Assembly: GCA_014706295.1 (NCBI GenBank)
Contig: JACSVZ010000001.1
Location: forward strand, 39,356,318-39,420,317
From: Lycocorax pyrrhopterus obiensis
Taxonomy: Eukaryota; Chordata; Aves; Passeriformes; Paradisaeidae
Length of the DNA: 64,000 nt
Direction of reading: 5' to 3'
A program made the translations under genes and the position numbers. Each line of letters begins with the position of its first letter. The stretch's first letter is position 1. Positions 49,881-62,886 of the stretch are shown piece after piece. The notes beneath the pieces are model-generated. The model saw only the letters and a program-made list of their open reading frames with translations, was not told where the DNA came from and did no database searches.

Positions 49881-52800
49881 ATCACTTGAGTTACACCTTT
49901 GGGTAAGTTGTCCACTTGCGTTCCAAGAAGTAACAGGCTAACCAACAAGTTCAGACCTTGTTCTTAAAGTGTTACTGAGCTCAATAAGAAAGAAACTCAT
50001 CAAATGAAGTATGGAAAACCAAAAATTCTAGTTTTTCTGTTTGCTTATTTCTGCGGGATGAGTGGCCTCATTTATTATAAACAAAGACCACTATACTACA
50101 GAGAGCACACACACCACAGAATTCACCAACATTAAGCATATTCATGGAAATCCTGACCTACTTGTGATGTTATCAATTTTTTTTTTGTTTGCAAATTAAA
50201 ACTCTATTTGAAAACAGAAGAAAAAATGAATAAATAAAAAGCAAAACACTGGAATTTAAATGTAATAGCCTACTTCCGTCCTGGTTTTGTAAGAAAGCAA
50301 TGCTTGCAATGCAGATTTCTGCCTCACAATCTCCATTCCCAACTCCTTATCCAATTATTCACATACACTATTTAAATTGCTGAACAATTTCAGCCAAGCT
50401 GATTCAAAGAAAAGGTAAGTCCATCTACCTACAAGTACCGTAGCTATGTTTTCATAGGTCTTCTGAAGAGCACCGGCTCTGTTACGGAAACAAGACCAAA
50501 ATCCATAGTCCAGCTGAGGGAAATTTGGCAGCAGCCAATTAGGTATCCAACAAGCACCTATGCATCTTCAGCTTCACCTTAGCACCACCACCTCTTGCTC
50601 AAGGAGATTTCAGGCAAAGACTACAAGAAGTTGTTCTGTGGGAACTTGTGGCACTTCTGGTTTCTTTTAAGTTACAGGAGCAAAATTCAGAAAGAGCTCC
50701 AAGCACTCTCTTATTTCTCTTTCCAAAGGAATCCTGAGCAAGATTTCCAAAGTAATCTGATTATTTTGATTTTAGGGACGTGGCTTTTGGTAACACCAGT
50801 ATTTCTAAATCTCTCCGGTGTTTTTGAGTTTGCCCCCAGTGGACAGTTTTGATATATTCACTATACCTTCTGCTTTAAAACATGCAAATAATATATAAGA
50901 CAACTGAAATATGAACAGCATATGTAGCTGTGCGACTGCACCCAATCATTCACACCTCATGAACTGGAACAATTCTCACTGCTGAGTCCTAATGATGGTC
51001 ACTACTTTCACAAGAGAAATCCTTGTTGTGTGAGTCACTCACTTTCCACAGAATACCGCAGCACCTTGCTGCCAGTCTCAGGATTCTCATCATCCACGTT
51101 CAAAAGGGACTTGACGAAGTTGTTTTCAGAAACAACTGCATGTTTTTTCTGTTGACACCTTTTGCACTACTGAAATGCCACTAATGATAGCTCTACTACT
51201 AAAAGCACTGTGGTTCACAGTGCCTCTAAAAATGGATGAAAAGAAAAAAAAAACCTATACAACAGTACAATTCCCTTTAGATCAGCAGGGATCCTAATCT
51301 TAAGGCTTGTGAATAGGAAGAGTAAAAAAACCATTTTAAAAAAGACATTAGCTTGCAAAATAAACACCTACTGGCCTATATTTATTTTCTTGTGGTTAGT
51401 ACTCTACATATTCCAATAAATACCACCTTTGTAACCTCTGCAGGTCTTCAACCAACGTTTGAAAGTCTGCATAAATCTTCAGTATCTAATTTCAGAAGTG
51501 TCGCATATAGAAAGAAAAGCATAAAGAAAGAAAAGAACTTGTTAAGAACTGCAACAATTTCTAAGGGTGAAAGAAGCAGGTTGTTAAACATTTGCCATTG
51601 TGAGCTGAATCAGACTCATACAGCCAAAGCTTTATAAGAACACAGGGAGAAGGAAAAAAGGAGGAGGAAGCTGTCTGCTGATGAGATTATACACAGACTG
51701 CAGGGTTTCAGCACAATTTGTAGGCCTCAGTAATGGGACAAAAAGTTGGAAGTTTGCTCTTGAAGCAAAAGCAGATAAGCCATGGCAAGAGGGAGCAGAC
51801 GGGAGAACCAGCAGTGAGAAAAGTTAATATACTGGCCTGTAGCTCCTAAGATTAGCTTAGATCCACAACTGAAGAAAATACAGTAAGACGGGATGCAAAG
51901 GCAAATATTTTAGGAATGCCTTTATGTAAAGCTCTCCATTTCTGACTGCCATGAACAGGATATAGAACTAATAACCCTGACTGGGTATGGAATATTCCTT
52001 TGCCAATCTATCTGGAAGTAGCTAAAACCCAAAACTCATTAATACTAACTGTGATTACTACTGCACTAGAATATATGCCAGCTATGCTAAAAAGAATGGC
52101 CAGGGCTTGACAGAGACTAGTTTTCCTAAATCCAGTATTCTCAGCCTGGAATTTGCAGATCTGGTTGCAGTGGTGGGTCTCAGGACTATTTTAAATGGAT
52201 CTGCACAAAGGCTGAAGAAAAGGATGTGGAGTATCAACAGGCTAATAGTAGTCATAAGAGAGCATAAGCTACCACAGCAAAACTTTAAATATTTTGTAAA
52301 TCAAAAGTGGCAAAAAGCACTCCATTGGTGATCAGACTGAAGCAATGGAAAAACCTCCAGTGAGACGGACGAACCAAGAAAACAGTGCTAGGAAGCTCAG
52401 AAAGCACCTAAAGATGGCTTGACTCTTAAGCCAGCGTAATTCCAGTCTGCTCCATGTGGTTTCCTATATTGTGTTCCCCTATATTGTTAAGTAATACACT
52501 GAGCAGTATGTCATGTATATCTTCTTTCATCATTCCTCATAGGAAAAAAACTGTTTGTATTTCTGCTGTGATGTTAGAGAAGATCAAAGAAACAGCATAA
52601 ATGATGAGCAGAGGATAGGGACCATCTCTTTTGAGGAAAATGATCCACTGGGTCAGCAGAGCATCGCTGTCAAGCGTGGCCTGCAGCCCAAAGCTGACAA
52701 TGACACTACAGATGTGATGGAGCCAGGCTGCTCATTATCTGAACGTACACAACTTCTTTATTTCAAATTCCACACACAGTCTAGAATACGTTTAATGCTT

Positions 52801-53166
52801 GCACAATAATCTGCAGTTCTCTATATACTTGCAGCTTTCTTAGTGTTAAAGGCTGCCTGCCCAGACGTATTTCATTGCTGAAGTCCAGCTGAGAGGCCTG
52901 AATAACCAACAAATGACTGGGGCCAGCAGTGGGCCAGCCAAAAACATTCCTCTCACGTAAGAGGACAGAAGGTGGAATGAAAAGACAAAAGACACAACAG
53001 AAACTGGAGGGTAATTAGAAAGACAGGAATGAAGGGTGGACTTGGTCCTCTGAGCACTCAAACATCCAGTTTTTCGAACTGCAGAGGCTGAAGCAGAAGC
53101 TCTGCACATAGATCTTAGTGTTTTTCTATAGATTTCATGTATCTATTTCATATGATCTTTACATCT

Positions 53167-53580
53167 AGAGAACAAGTCCTGTGAGGAGCAGCTGACGGAG
53201 CTGGGTTTGTTCAGCCTGGACAAAAGGAGGCTCAAGGTGGACTTTCTCACTCTCTACAAATGCCTGAAAGGAGGTTGTAGCCAAGTGGGGATTGGTCTCT
53301 TCTCTCAGGTAACAAGTGATGAGAAGAAACTCCCTCAAGCTGCACCAGGGGATGTTTAGGTTGGATATTTGGAAAAATTTCTTCATGGAAAAGGCTGTCA
53401 AACATTGAACAGGCTGCCCAGAAAAGTGGTGCAGCAACTGTCTCTGAAGGTATTTAAAAGACATGTAGATGAGGCACTTGGGGACATGGTTTAGTGGTGG
53501 ATTTGACAATGCTGGGTTAATGGTTGGAAATTATCATCTTGGAGGTCTTTCTACAATCTAAACAGTTCCGTGACTCTACG
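53167..53580 (+). mobile_element. CR1 LINE 3' fragment (longest copy, about 414 bp)
   Basis: CR1 wording is continuous: GAGAACAAGTCCTGTGAGGA, GTTCAGCCTGGACAAAAGGA, CTGAAAGGAGGTTGTAGCC, GGTCTCTTCTCTCAGGTAAC, GAACAGGCTGCCCAG, GGCACTTGGGGACATGGTTT and GGTTAATGGTTGG, with the degenerate terminus near TTCCGTGACTCTACG. A short internal deletion follows the AAGTGATGAG word. The ORF2 end is frame-broken. The open frame on the opposite strand (53165-53509) is only the antisense of this element. Confidence 0.95.
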
Positions 53581-54871
53581 TTTTTGACAAATCTACTTCT
53601 GTGAGCTGCCTACACACAGGAGACAGCCCATAAATTACTGCTCCCTTATTTCCTGCACTCTTGCTTTTGGGCACAGTTTTAGACATTAATCTGAATCATG
53701 TACTATCTTGTTTCCTTTTTCTTTGTACAATATATAGCACAACCAGATTACTTGTTGTTATGGTAATGCTATTAATAAATACACTATCTGAATAAATCTA
53801 GCGTGAAGTGGCAAAATAGCAGGACTCCATCAGCACACCACATCTAGTGACATTCATCAGAGGGGACAAATGAGCAAAAACCCATGTAAAATCTCAATTA
53901 CAGCAATAACCCAGGACCTCGTCTACAATAACTTAATGAGGACTCAAAATGCTATCCTCACAAGAAAATTAAACCAAACCAGTGCAATTTCCCATTCAAC
54001 AGCTATGTCTTACAGCTACAAGTTGCTTGCTCCTCAGGCAGAAACATCCTCATACATCTTCCAAAAGTAGAGTCCCTATCATATCTGAGACTCACAACCC
54101 TCTTTCAAAAAACAATTTGGAGAAAATAAGCTATCTAATGCCACTACAGTTTGGAGAGAAGAGAAATGCCTAAGTAGCAATGAATACCTACATATGATCA
54201 GAAACAAACAAAAACATTATTACTAATCCATGTAGACCCCCAAGTGATGCTAACAGTAGGCACTCAAAGCTATGATATCACTGGACAAAGCAACATGACT
54301 TTTCCTTTTCTCCTCTAAAATAACAGAAATATGCTGCTACACTAACAGAAACATTCATCTTACTGTCCAGATGTTTACCATATGTTAAGAAGCAAAATTC
54401 ATATTATACTGTTGTCTTTCATCTGCAATGCAGTCTTCTCTGTCCTCCACCTAACTAACTGGAACAGCCAGGATATTTCTAATAGAGAAGCACAGCTTTC
54501 ACTTCCCCTCAGAGTGTCAGTTGCCCTCCTGAAGCAGGGGCTTGTGTTTTGTCAAAATCCAGCAGCAGAGTTGTTTCTACCGCCCAATGTCTAAAAAATC
54601 AAGTGAAGCCACTTATTGAAGCTGATGCCTTCCTGACAAGCCAGGCAAGCTGTGCTCCTTACAAGCTTGTTCTAAAAATATATTCTGCTGGACAGGTCAG
54701 TGGTCTGTGCACTCCATAGGACCGTGCTGCCTGGTACCACTGGAGTGCCATCAACATTTGCCCTGATCAAAAGGAACACAGAAGGCTCAGAGTTATTCTT
54801 TATGTTTGCTACTAAAAAAAAGGAGTAGAGAAGTAACTTTGCAAGCTGTTTATTATGTTGATAACAATACA

Positions 54872-54893
54872 TTATAATAATAATAATAATAAT
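54872..54893 (+). repeat. (AAT)n microsatellite
   Basis: About seven ATA/AAT trinucleotide units. Confidence 0.9.
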
Positions 54894-57131
54894 GAGCAAT
54901 CAAGACTCTTTTGCTGCTAAATATTCCTTTAAAACGCTTCCTAAGTCAACTGCACTTAACAAGGGTTTAATAAGAGATATGTAATGGTGAACTCAAAATG
55001 TATTTTAGGGCCTTCATTAAGGTAACATTTTCTTTGTTTGAACATTTACATTTGTGCATGTGCACATGTACACACTGTGTATCTATATGTGCAGCAATCT
55101 GTAGCGGATATCATTGTATATTCCCCCCCCCATTACCTAAACTGAATATATTAAGTTCAAATCAGAAGAGTACAAGGATGTTAAACGAGCAAAGGAGAAA
55201 TGGAACAGCAGGATTTAGGGGAAAAGAGGACAGTAGGCCAGAGGAACTGAGCACAGGTACACATTCTGCCTTGGATTCTATGGGAAAACTGTTATTGGAG
55301 CAAACCCTGGGAAGCAGACTTCATTACTGTTTCTCTGTCCTGATTGCTGAAGTTCTCTCTCTGGGTTTGATCAGCAATATGTGCATAATTTATATTAAAT
55401 AAAAAAAATCTCAGAGTACTAAAGGCTTTTCTGTTTAGTCCTCCTGAGAACTTTAGTTGTAATCACATACTTGATTTCCCCAAATAACTAGGATTCAATA
55501 AACACACATGAGCTAGTCAGTAAGATCTAATATATATTACAATCCATTAGCTGTTTCATCATCATTTTTTTTAAAGCTAAAAGTACATCAATTCTCTTCC
55601 CTCTTTTATAATCTTCTCCTGTTGCACGAGGCCCAGAACAGGTGCTCTGGTCTGCAAGTGAGACTTTGGGGCACTTCTAACAAATGAGTACAAAATATTT
55701 TCATATCTAATTTGAACAACAGGTTTAATATTTAATGTCACAAAATACACAATCAATTTTCCCTGCTACAGCACCCACTTACAGAGAAATCAATTAAAAT
55801 CTAGTCAGATTATCAAGCTGCATTTGTGTTTATATCTTATCTACTTGGAGTAATTATTTTCTTCTCACACAAAGACTACCCAGTCAGCCACCTAGCAGCA
55901 ATCTCACATACACAGTTTGCAACTCCAGAGCTGAAGCATCATTGTAAATACAATAATGCAGAACAAAACTTCATTTTTATGTCTTTAGGTGACTGCTACT
56001 CTGCTTGTGACTGAGACAAATAAATAAATACGCATACACAGAGATGTATCTATAGAAGTAAAAAAATATTAGGGGCACTTTTCATTCCTAAAAACAAACA
56101 TGTAAGGTAAAAACACAAATGCAAGGTATTCTTGTTAAGTTTGCCTTTACCGTGTTAGACCTTGCAAACAACGGCTTTGTAGGACTTGTAGCAGAACTAA
56201 TCACAAGTAAGTAGAATGGAAGCATGATCATATGCAATCCTAATCCACTTGTGTCCAAAACAAATAGTGCACAAAGGTGTTAGGACTAAATTCTAAACGG
56301 AATGTTTCATTCTTAGGCTTTTCACTGTTAACATCACTACAGTGAAATCTGTTGGCAGCAAGCAGGACAACTTACTTTAGAGGATACTTCAATTTTATTT
56401 CATTTTCAGAACTATTTTTAGACACATATGGAACTTCGAAAAATTCAATGACTGCATTTTAATCATGCAAATCACAGAACTGGAAGTTGCTTCAATCACA
56501 TGTATGTTTATAAGCATCCATAACCTAACACAAAACTTGTATATTATACATGACTGCTCCACAGGATAATTTTATTGAGTAAATTCTGTCTAATGGTATA
56601 AAATCTGATTAGGATTTTGGGCATACTTCTATCCAGCAAACAAAATCTGAGAGAACTACAGAGCTACCAAATCTGGTTAGAATGAGAAAAGAACAGAACA
56701 CTTTGCATTACTAAATAGTCTTTTCCTAAGACAGTTACAGACCCACTCTGGGATATAGGGGTATGTGATACAGTGAAGTGATAGAGATCAGAAAGCTGAT
56801 GTGGTGAAGAAGAGTGGGATCGATCCTGATGTGTATCAAACCTCAGTATATTGCAATAAGCTTGCAACTCTACAGTCGGTTACCTTTAAATCCCTTCTCA
56901 ATGAAATAGATGCAGAGTTGAATGAATAGAAAGGTAGAACACAGGTACTGTGCCTTGCAAGTTAGCTTCAGTTGGCCTCCATTTACCTGTTAAACTCAGA
57001 ATATTTACACATAATACTGACCCCCATAACTACAAGTGTAAATGTACTAAAAGTGTAATTTACCTACTTTCTGTTTACATTATATTCTTCTACCAACTTA
57101 ATTCTTTGCAACACAGTTATTACATGCTTAC

Positions 57132-57185
57132 CACTGTGCCTAGAAACTGAATGCTTGTCTCTCCAGAGGCATTCCGGGAAATCCG
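57132..57185 (-). CDS. PCCA: PCCA coding exon equivalent to human exon 21
   Basis: This 54-bp exon encodes 18 residues, RISRNASGETSIQFLGTV, matching the end of the PCCA biotin-transferase (BT) domain just before the carrier domain. The SIQFLGTV ending is the recognisable part. On the minus strand the acceptor is a good pyrimidine-rich tract, tttgtgtttttcag, directly before CGG. The donor is GTG|gtaagc. Reading phase is 0 at both ends and 54 is a multiple of 3, so the exon is symmetric. By length and position it matches human codons 616-633 (c.1846-1899, from memory). The BT domain links the alpha and beta subunits in the holoenzyme. The N-terminal half (RISRNASGET) is more diverged from human than the C-terminal half. 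Confidence 0.92.
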
Positions 57186-58009
57186 CTGAAAAACACAAAT
57201 GTAAGAATTGATTAAAGCAACTCAAAATTTGTAACCATTCCATTTGCTTTGTCACATCACTGTAAAGTAATCAAAAATAATTGAATACATAAATCTATAC
57301 ATAAAACAGATAAAATAATTTCCTTCAACAGAAGTACTAGAAGTCTAAATTGTATTTCATCTCAGATTTTGGTTTTAGTTCAGTCAACTCAATAAAACTT
57401 ATTTTTGAAGGACAACGAAGGCAAATATGGCCAAGTACAACATAGAGCAACCTTGTGCTCGAATGTCATAAATAATGAGGCTTCTGCCATCTCTGTGATT
57501 CTGTATTCCTGTTACTCACGTTAAATATTATCTTCACTCTCTCCTAATGAGAGACATTTTAATCTCTGTTTAAAATGCAAACCTCCAATGATGCTACTTT
57601 GATAACAGGAAAAAAAAAAATGACCTTATGAAATGTCTGGTCACCTACTGTGGTTCAGGAGTTGATTGAAGTTATTAAACAGTCTTCAAATATTACATTG
57701 TCAGTAAGCCGCAAGACAACGTAACAGAAAATATATTACTGGTTTCACACAGTATTAAACATAACTTAAATATGCAAAACATATGAAGAATTCTTTCTTC
57801 CTGTGAATTGTTTTCTCCTTCAATGTAAAAAGTTTTTTCTCACATTTAATTCCTACTGTTTAAACTATGGCCCACATCAGTCCCAAGTCATGGAACACAG
57901 CCCTGATTTTACACAATGCCAAGTGTACATAAAAGTACTAAAGCACAGATCTGAGTGTTATTGCAAAGAACTGCACTGAAATCTTCAGCATTTTAAAGAC
58001 AAAAAATCC

Positions 58010-58400
58010 TAAGAACGGGGCTGCAAATAATCTTGAGAGATCTTCTAGCCTAAGACTCCCAGAACAATCAAAACACACCAGTGCCACTCCCAAATGATGT
58101 GTTTCTAACTCATTCTCAAAATCTTTCAATTGCAAAAATTTCAGTCTCCCCAAGCAATTTATCCCAGTGTTCTGCATCTTTACCATTAGGAAGTTTTTTC
58201 CTAGTATTTGATTAAAATAACCCTTACTTCAACTTTATTACACACATTAATTCTCCTCTTTTTCATTACACACAGGAAATACAGGTTATTCTTTTCCTTT
58301 CTACAGCTACCTACAGGTATATGAAGAGCCCTTATCATGGCTCCCCTAAGTCTTGTCTTCTCTAGACCAAATGAGAAAGTGCTACACAACAAAAGCTGGA
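58010..58400 (-). mobile_element. old, diverged CR1 LINE fragment
   Basis: In reverse orientation, the plus strand shows AGCAATTTATCCCAGTGTTC, TAGGAAGTTTTTTCCTAG, ATGAAGAGCCCTTATCATGG, CTCCCCTAAGTCTTGTCTTC and TCTAGACCAAATGAGAAAG. This matches the order of an old CR1 class (gtaaggaagtttttcctaa ... atcatgtcccctcagtcttctcttt). Divergence is much greater than for the copies at 26 and 53 kb, so the insertion is ancient. Edges are approximate. Confidence 0.75.
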
Positions 58401-61400
58401 TATCCCCCAAAACAATTTAAATGGCAATAAATTAAATCCTGGTCCCTTTTCACTAATGGTGCATGTTCCTCGGCTACACTTTATGAAGTAATAATTACTA
58501 CAGCCCAAACATGCTCTTTTTTTGACTTAACAGGTCACACACTGACATTGCAATCTGTACAATCATATGAAAACAAAGGGTGATGTGCCAGAGCCTGACA
58601 TATTTCAACAATAATGATTAATGGAATGGAAAATATGGGAAATAAAATTTCATACAAAACCTGACGTTTACTTTTATAAAGGAAACAGGAATATACACTT
58701 TTCCCACAGTCTAGGATAAACACAATCAGGTTTTGGAAACCACAAAGAAGAACAAAGTACCGGCTGCCTACAATGAATGAACCGCATGCCAAAACAAACA
58801 AGTCCCAACCACTTGATAAGCTGTCAGAAAATGGCAAGCCGAAAAAAATTAAAGGATTTAATTTCTTTTTTTCCTGGAATGCCCTCCACCCTCGTTAGAG
58901 TTCTGTCACTTATTGTGCTACCCTTTTGTCTGCTTTCAAGGGTCATTAGAGACCTTTTCATGTCCTAATAAAAATTCCATTTTTTTGGCTAATCTCTCTG
59001 TCACACAGAAAAACACAACTTAAAAAACAAAACAAAATGAAAAATAGAGCCCTTTTGTCACTTTCTTTAAAGGCTTTCAGAGCAAAGCCAGGTATCTTGA
59101 CAACTTGACTTACTTTTCTCAACTGAAAAGCAAATCATTAAAGTATTTCCTCACACAGATTTTCTTTACTCGCAGCCAAATAAACCAGCATAGCAAAAAC
59201 CAAGCTCTTTCAAAAATAATTTAATAACCACTTTAATAAAGCCAAATAAATATGTATTTAAAGAAGGCACCTTCTAAAGCCTCAGTCTCAAGACAAGACA
59301 AAGATAGCAGTAGCATTTTTCCTGCTCTGACACTGCTGGAGCACCCTGGTATCACAGTATAGCAATTCCTCACTGCTACTGTTTGCTGTGTCCAAAATAC
59401 AAAGCATTACATTCAGTGACAATCCCATTCAAAGTCAGTATAAGCACTAAAATTCATCTATTAAATTAACATCCAGGAAAGGCAAAATAATGGGGAAGGT
59501 GAGGAAAATAGGTAAGAAACAGAGGAGAAAAAGACATTTCCCTCACAGGTGTATGTAAAAAACAAAAAGAAGAAAGAAAGGTAGAGAAATTCTCCAAGTC
59601 ACAAAACATATGTTACAGCAAGACCAGAAAGAGAACTGCCAGGCTTTTGAGAACTGTGTTACAAAAGAAGTCAGAACATTATCATAATTAATGTTTCAAA
59701 TTACAGTTGTAAATAAATTTCAGCTATTAGATGTGATTAGATTTCTTTGAAAAGAGTTATTTCTGTTCTACTGGCAGGCTTGTGTTTCTGGGATTTGTAA
59801 ATGTAATTGATGTTTTCAAGAAAACGAAAGGACATGGTTAACAATTATTCTTTTATTTCCCACCTCTTTAGAAAAAGGACCAGTCTCCAGTTTCTCTTGT
59901 AAAGTTAGATATTTACATATTCTATACCTCATAATAGATGGTTTCATATTGCATGTGATAGCAGGAAAGTAATCAAATAGAGGTAACAATAGAGAATAGC
60001 TAATTATATGCATTGTCATTGCTTTCCTAATAAATTGAAAATTATTTGCTAGGAGGTTTACACCAAAAAGGCAAGGGAAATTTATCATTTGTTCAAAGAC
60101 AAAACATCCCCATGTGTTTACCTGGCAATACAGTAAAATTACATTGTTGACATAAATTATGCAATCTTAGATATAACCAATGTTTTTCTGGTTGATTCAG
60201 TGGACAGAGCTTCAGACTAACTTAATTAGTATCCTATGAGTTAAAAGTGTATTTTTCTTTCCTTATGAGAAAGTAACAAGCTAAATCAAATCTGAAAAAA
60301 AATCACAACTTCAAAAAAATCCATCTGCAGTCTCAAAGCTGTCAAATGGGTGTGAGTGTTACATAAATATTACATGTATTTTTACACACACAGATTACAG
60401 TATGTTATACTGCATATGCTACGTATATACAAACAAAATGCTTATGCACACATGTAAAAATAGAAAAGTGCATACAAGCATACAAAATGCATTTGATTCT
60501 CCTCCTCTATCTTGTGTATGCTATACCCCAGTGATTTCACAAATAATCATTTTAATCTGTAAATCCCAGTAAATTACAAGAGGTTAGTGTGATCTGACTT
60601 TAAATTCTTCTGCTTTGCCATAGAAAATTATTTCCACTTAGTTGGGTATCAATGATGTATTCATTGTAAGATGCAGTAGGGTTACAATCAGCTTTGCATT
60701 AAGCCTGCAATGGATGAGCACTCGCAGATAAAAATGATAACAACCTTTACATGAAGAAGGATAAAGCAGCTCAAGAAAACATAAAATATATATTAATGAA
60801 AAACATTCTTAACTGACATGGACATTATTAGACAACAACAAGATCTTAGAATATTTTCCACAAACCTTCTGGTCTCTAAAACTCTACAAGCTACTAGAAG
60901 GGAGCAGCTTCAGAGAAAGAATGATACAAAAACAAAGAAACTCCAACAGACCAAAAGCAATTTTTTTTCTTTGCTTACAAATGAAAAAGTAATGACATCC
61001 TCCAAAGTCAAAATTAATATGAGCTGGCAAAGGCAATCAGATAAATAGATAGATACACACACTTCTCAAACATATTTAACTAATATATACTGGCTTTATT
61101 TGCTAAAAGTAAAAGCTGGATGCCATTTCTTACAGAAAACACACAGATTGTCACTCAGCCAACAGTTTTTGCAATTTTTTCAACCTATGGCATGACTATA
61201 TTACCAGTCGGGCAACATGTAGCAAACTACCAAACCAAAAACAAAATTACAAGCCCAGAAAATTTACAGATAGGCTATAGATAAAATTTTGAGTGAAACA
61301 CTGGTAGTTTCTGAGCACGGTGCTGTTTTTCAGGATGCAGAATTTCTTGCAGCCCAGCCCCTGTTGCTTCATTTCAACTGCTCACTAACAGAAATTCTGA

Positions 61401-62819
61401 ACATCTTATGCCAGGAATTTCAAATGGAGGATGCCATCCACTTTTTGGCCAATACTTATAAATTCTTGAAAATTCCACCTAGCAAAACACAGGCCAGAAT
61501 CATCCCCAGACGGGTTTAATTAAAAAACAAATCATTCCCACGATAGAGAAGTCAGGGAAAAAACCCACACAGTATTTTACCTTGTAAAGTTAGAACAGAT
61601 TCACCTGCTAGTCTAATCTGAATTTATGAGATTTTGTGTACATGAGGGTGCTTGGACATCTGGAAAGCTCCATCTTCCACCTAAGTCACTCCCACCTTTG
61701 GAGTCCCACAGTTGGGTCAGAAAGGAGGAAAAAGTTGCAGAAGTAGCGGTGAAACCTTTAAGTCATCCTCTCGTCAAAAAGGGGTGATTGATTTGATGTT
61801 ATCAGTCTCCTTTTCCCTCTCCTTCTAGAAAGCAGAACTTCATTTCAGCACTGCCTTTCCACCATGCAAAATCCCAGTCGAGGGATGTAATCCCAGACTA
61901 GCAATGTGACCAAGATTGTATGCTGAAGACTGTCTACATTGCACTGTATGTACAGACTTGTTCAGCCTCACAAGCCTTTCCACTTTGGCAATCACCCTAC
62001 TTTTTCACAATTTGAAGTTCTGCACTGGTGGTGCCATCATTCTCTCCCCTTAGAGCATTAAACTACAGATGGGAAGTTAGCCTAATTTTGTGCACTGCTC
62101 TACCCTTAGCCATTACCAATTTCAGTTCACACTTTATAGTAAATGAAGCCTCAGTGAGTTGTTCTTCCTCAGGGCATGCCCACATTTACCAGGTTCTTAC
62201 AAGGGCAGCAGTCACCCAGTAGGGAGAGAGATTATCAAGTCCTGCTGTGTGTGAAGCATTTGGACTTGTGAAAGATGTCTAAGACTGATGTTAGTGGCAC
62301 TGTGCTGAAGTAGTCTTTCCCATTAAAAGGAATCCTGCCAAAATGTTGAAATACTGGCCTTCCCTGGCACCTGTTGCAAGCTACCTCAGTCCCTTTCCAG
62401 GGACTAAATGGAATCTGTTCTCAAACAGTACAAATATAGATGCTAAATACAGGGTGAGTGGCTTACAGGGCATCAATCCACACAGATAATTGTGCAGGTG
62501 CAGTTTCTAAGAGGCTGAGGCACCATATCACTACTTTTTACAAGTTCTCTTAATGCCTGGGATTCAATTGCAGTAGATGACTTGGGAATTTCTGTCCTCC
62601 CATAAACAGAAAAATAGAAACACAGATCCTTCCCAATACTTCTTTATGTGATATCCAATGTGACTGTTACTTGTTACTTCTTTTTGCAAAGTTTTTTAAA
62701 TAGCATACCTACAGTGGTTTTAATATTACATATACAGAGAGTGCCTTCCAAGTATGTTCATGTGTTCCTTTAATCCTCTGAGGTAGGTAGGTGTTACAAA
62801 GAAGTAGATATCAGGCTTT

Positions 62820-62886
62820 AAAACTAACAAAAAATAAACAAACAAAACAAACAACAAGAAAAACAACAACAACAAAACCCGCAAAA
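62820..62886. repeat. A/C-rich low-complexity run
   Basis: AAACAAAC and AACAAC-type low-complexity sequence. It reads T/G-rich in the PCCA transcript orientation. No family is recognised. Confidence 0.75.

Larger units (their letters stand above)
14359..57131 (-). other. PCCA intron 21 (42,773 bp)
   Basis: A very long intron. Its first 11 kb next to exon 22 (14.4-25 kb) is free of recognisable retroelements and contains CpG-rich or TAAT-rich unique blocks near 15.1-15.4, 15.6-16.2, 18.8, 19.4-20.2 and 22.4-22.8 kb. The remainder carries CR1 fragments (26.2, 26.6, 27.4, 45.1 and 53.2 kb), a tRNA-Ile-type SINE (36.8 kb), a MIR-like relic (28.7 kb), a decayed hairpin repeat (39.7 kb) and microsatellites (31.8 and 54.9 kb). 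Candidate conserved stretches also lie near 34.0-34.3, 38.7-39.0 and 48.9-49.9 kb. The intervals 17.0-18.7, 20.2-22.4, 29-33, 41-44.9, 46-48.8 and 50-53 kb look like ordinary unique intron, with no feature I can name. Confidence 0.9.

Noticed and set aside
54998..55402. 134-codon open frame on the plus strand
   Set aside because: Cys/His/Thr-rich beginning comes from TG/CA-rich sequence. No domain, and intronic.
57480..57513. CATCTCTGTGATTCTGTATT resembling a CR1 3' terminus
   Set aside because: The upstream sequence has no CR1 body words.
61289..61519. 76-codon open frame on the plus strand with ordinary amino-acid composition
   Set aside because: I considered an exon or processed pseudogene, but no family is recognised and splice sites are not evident. 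A translated search would settle it.
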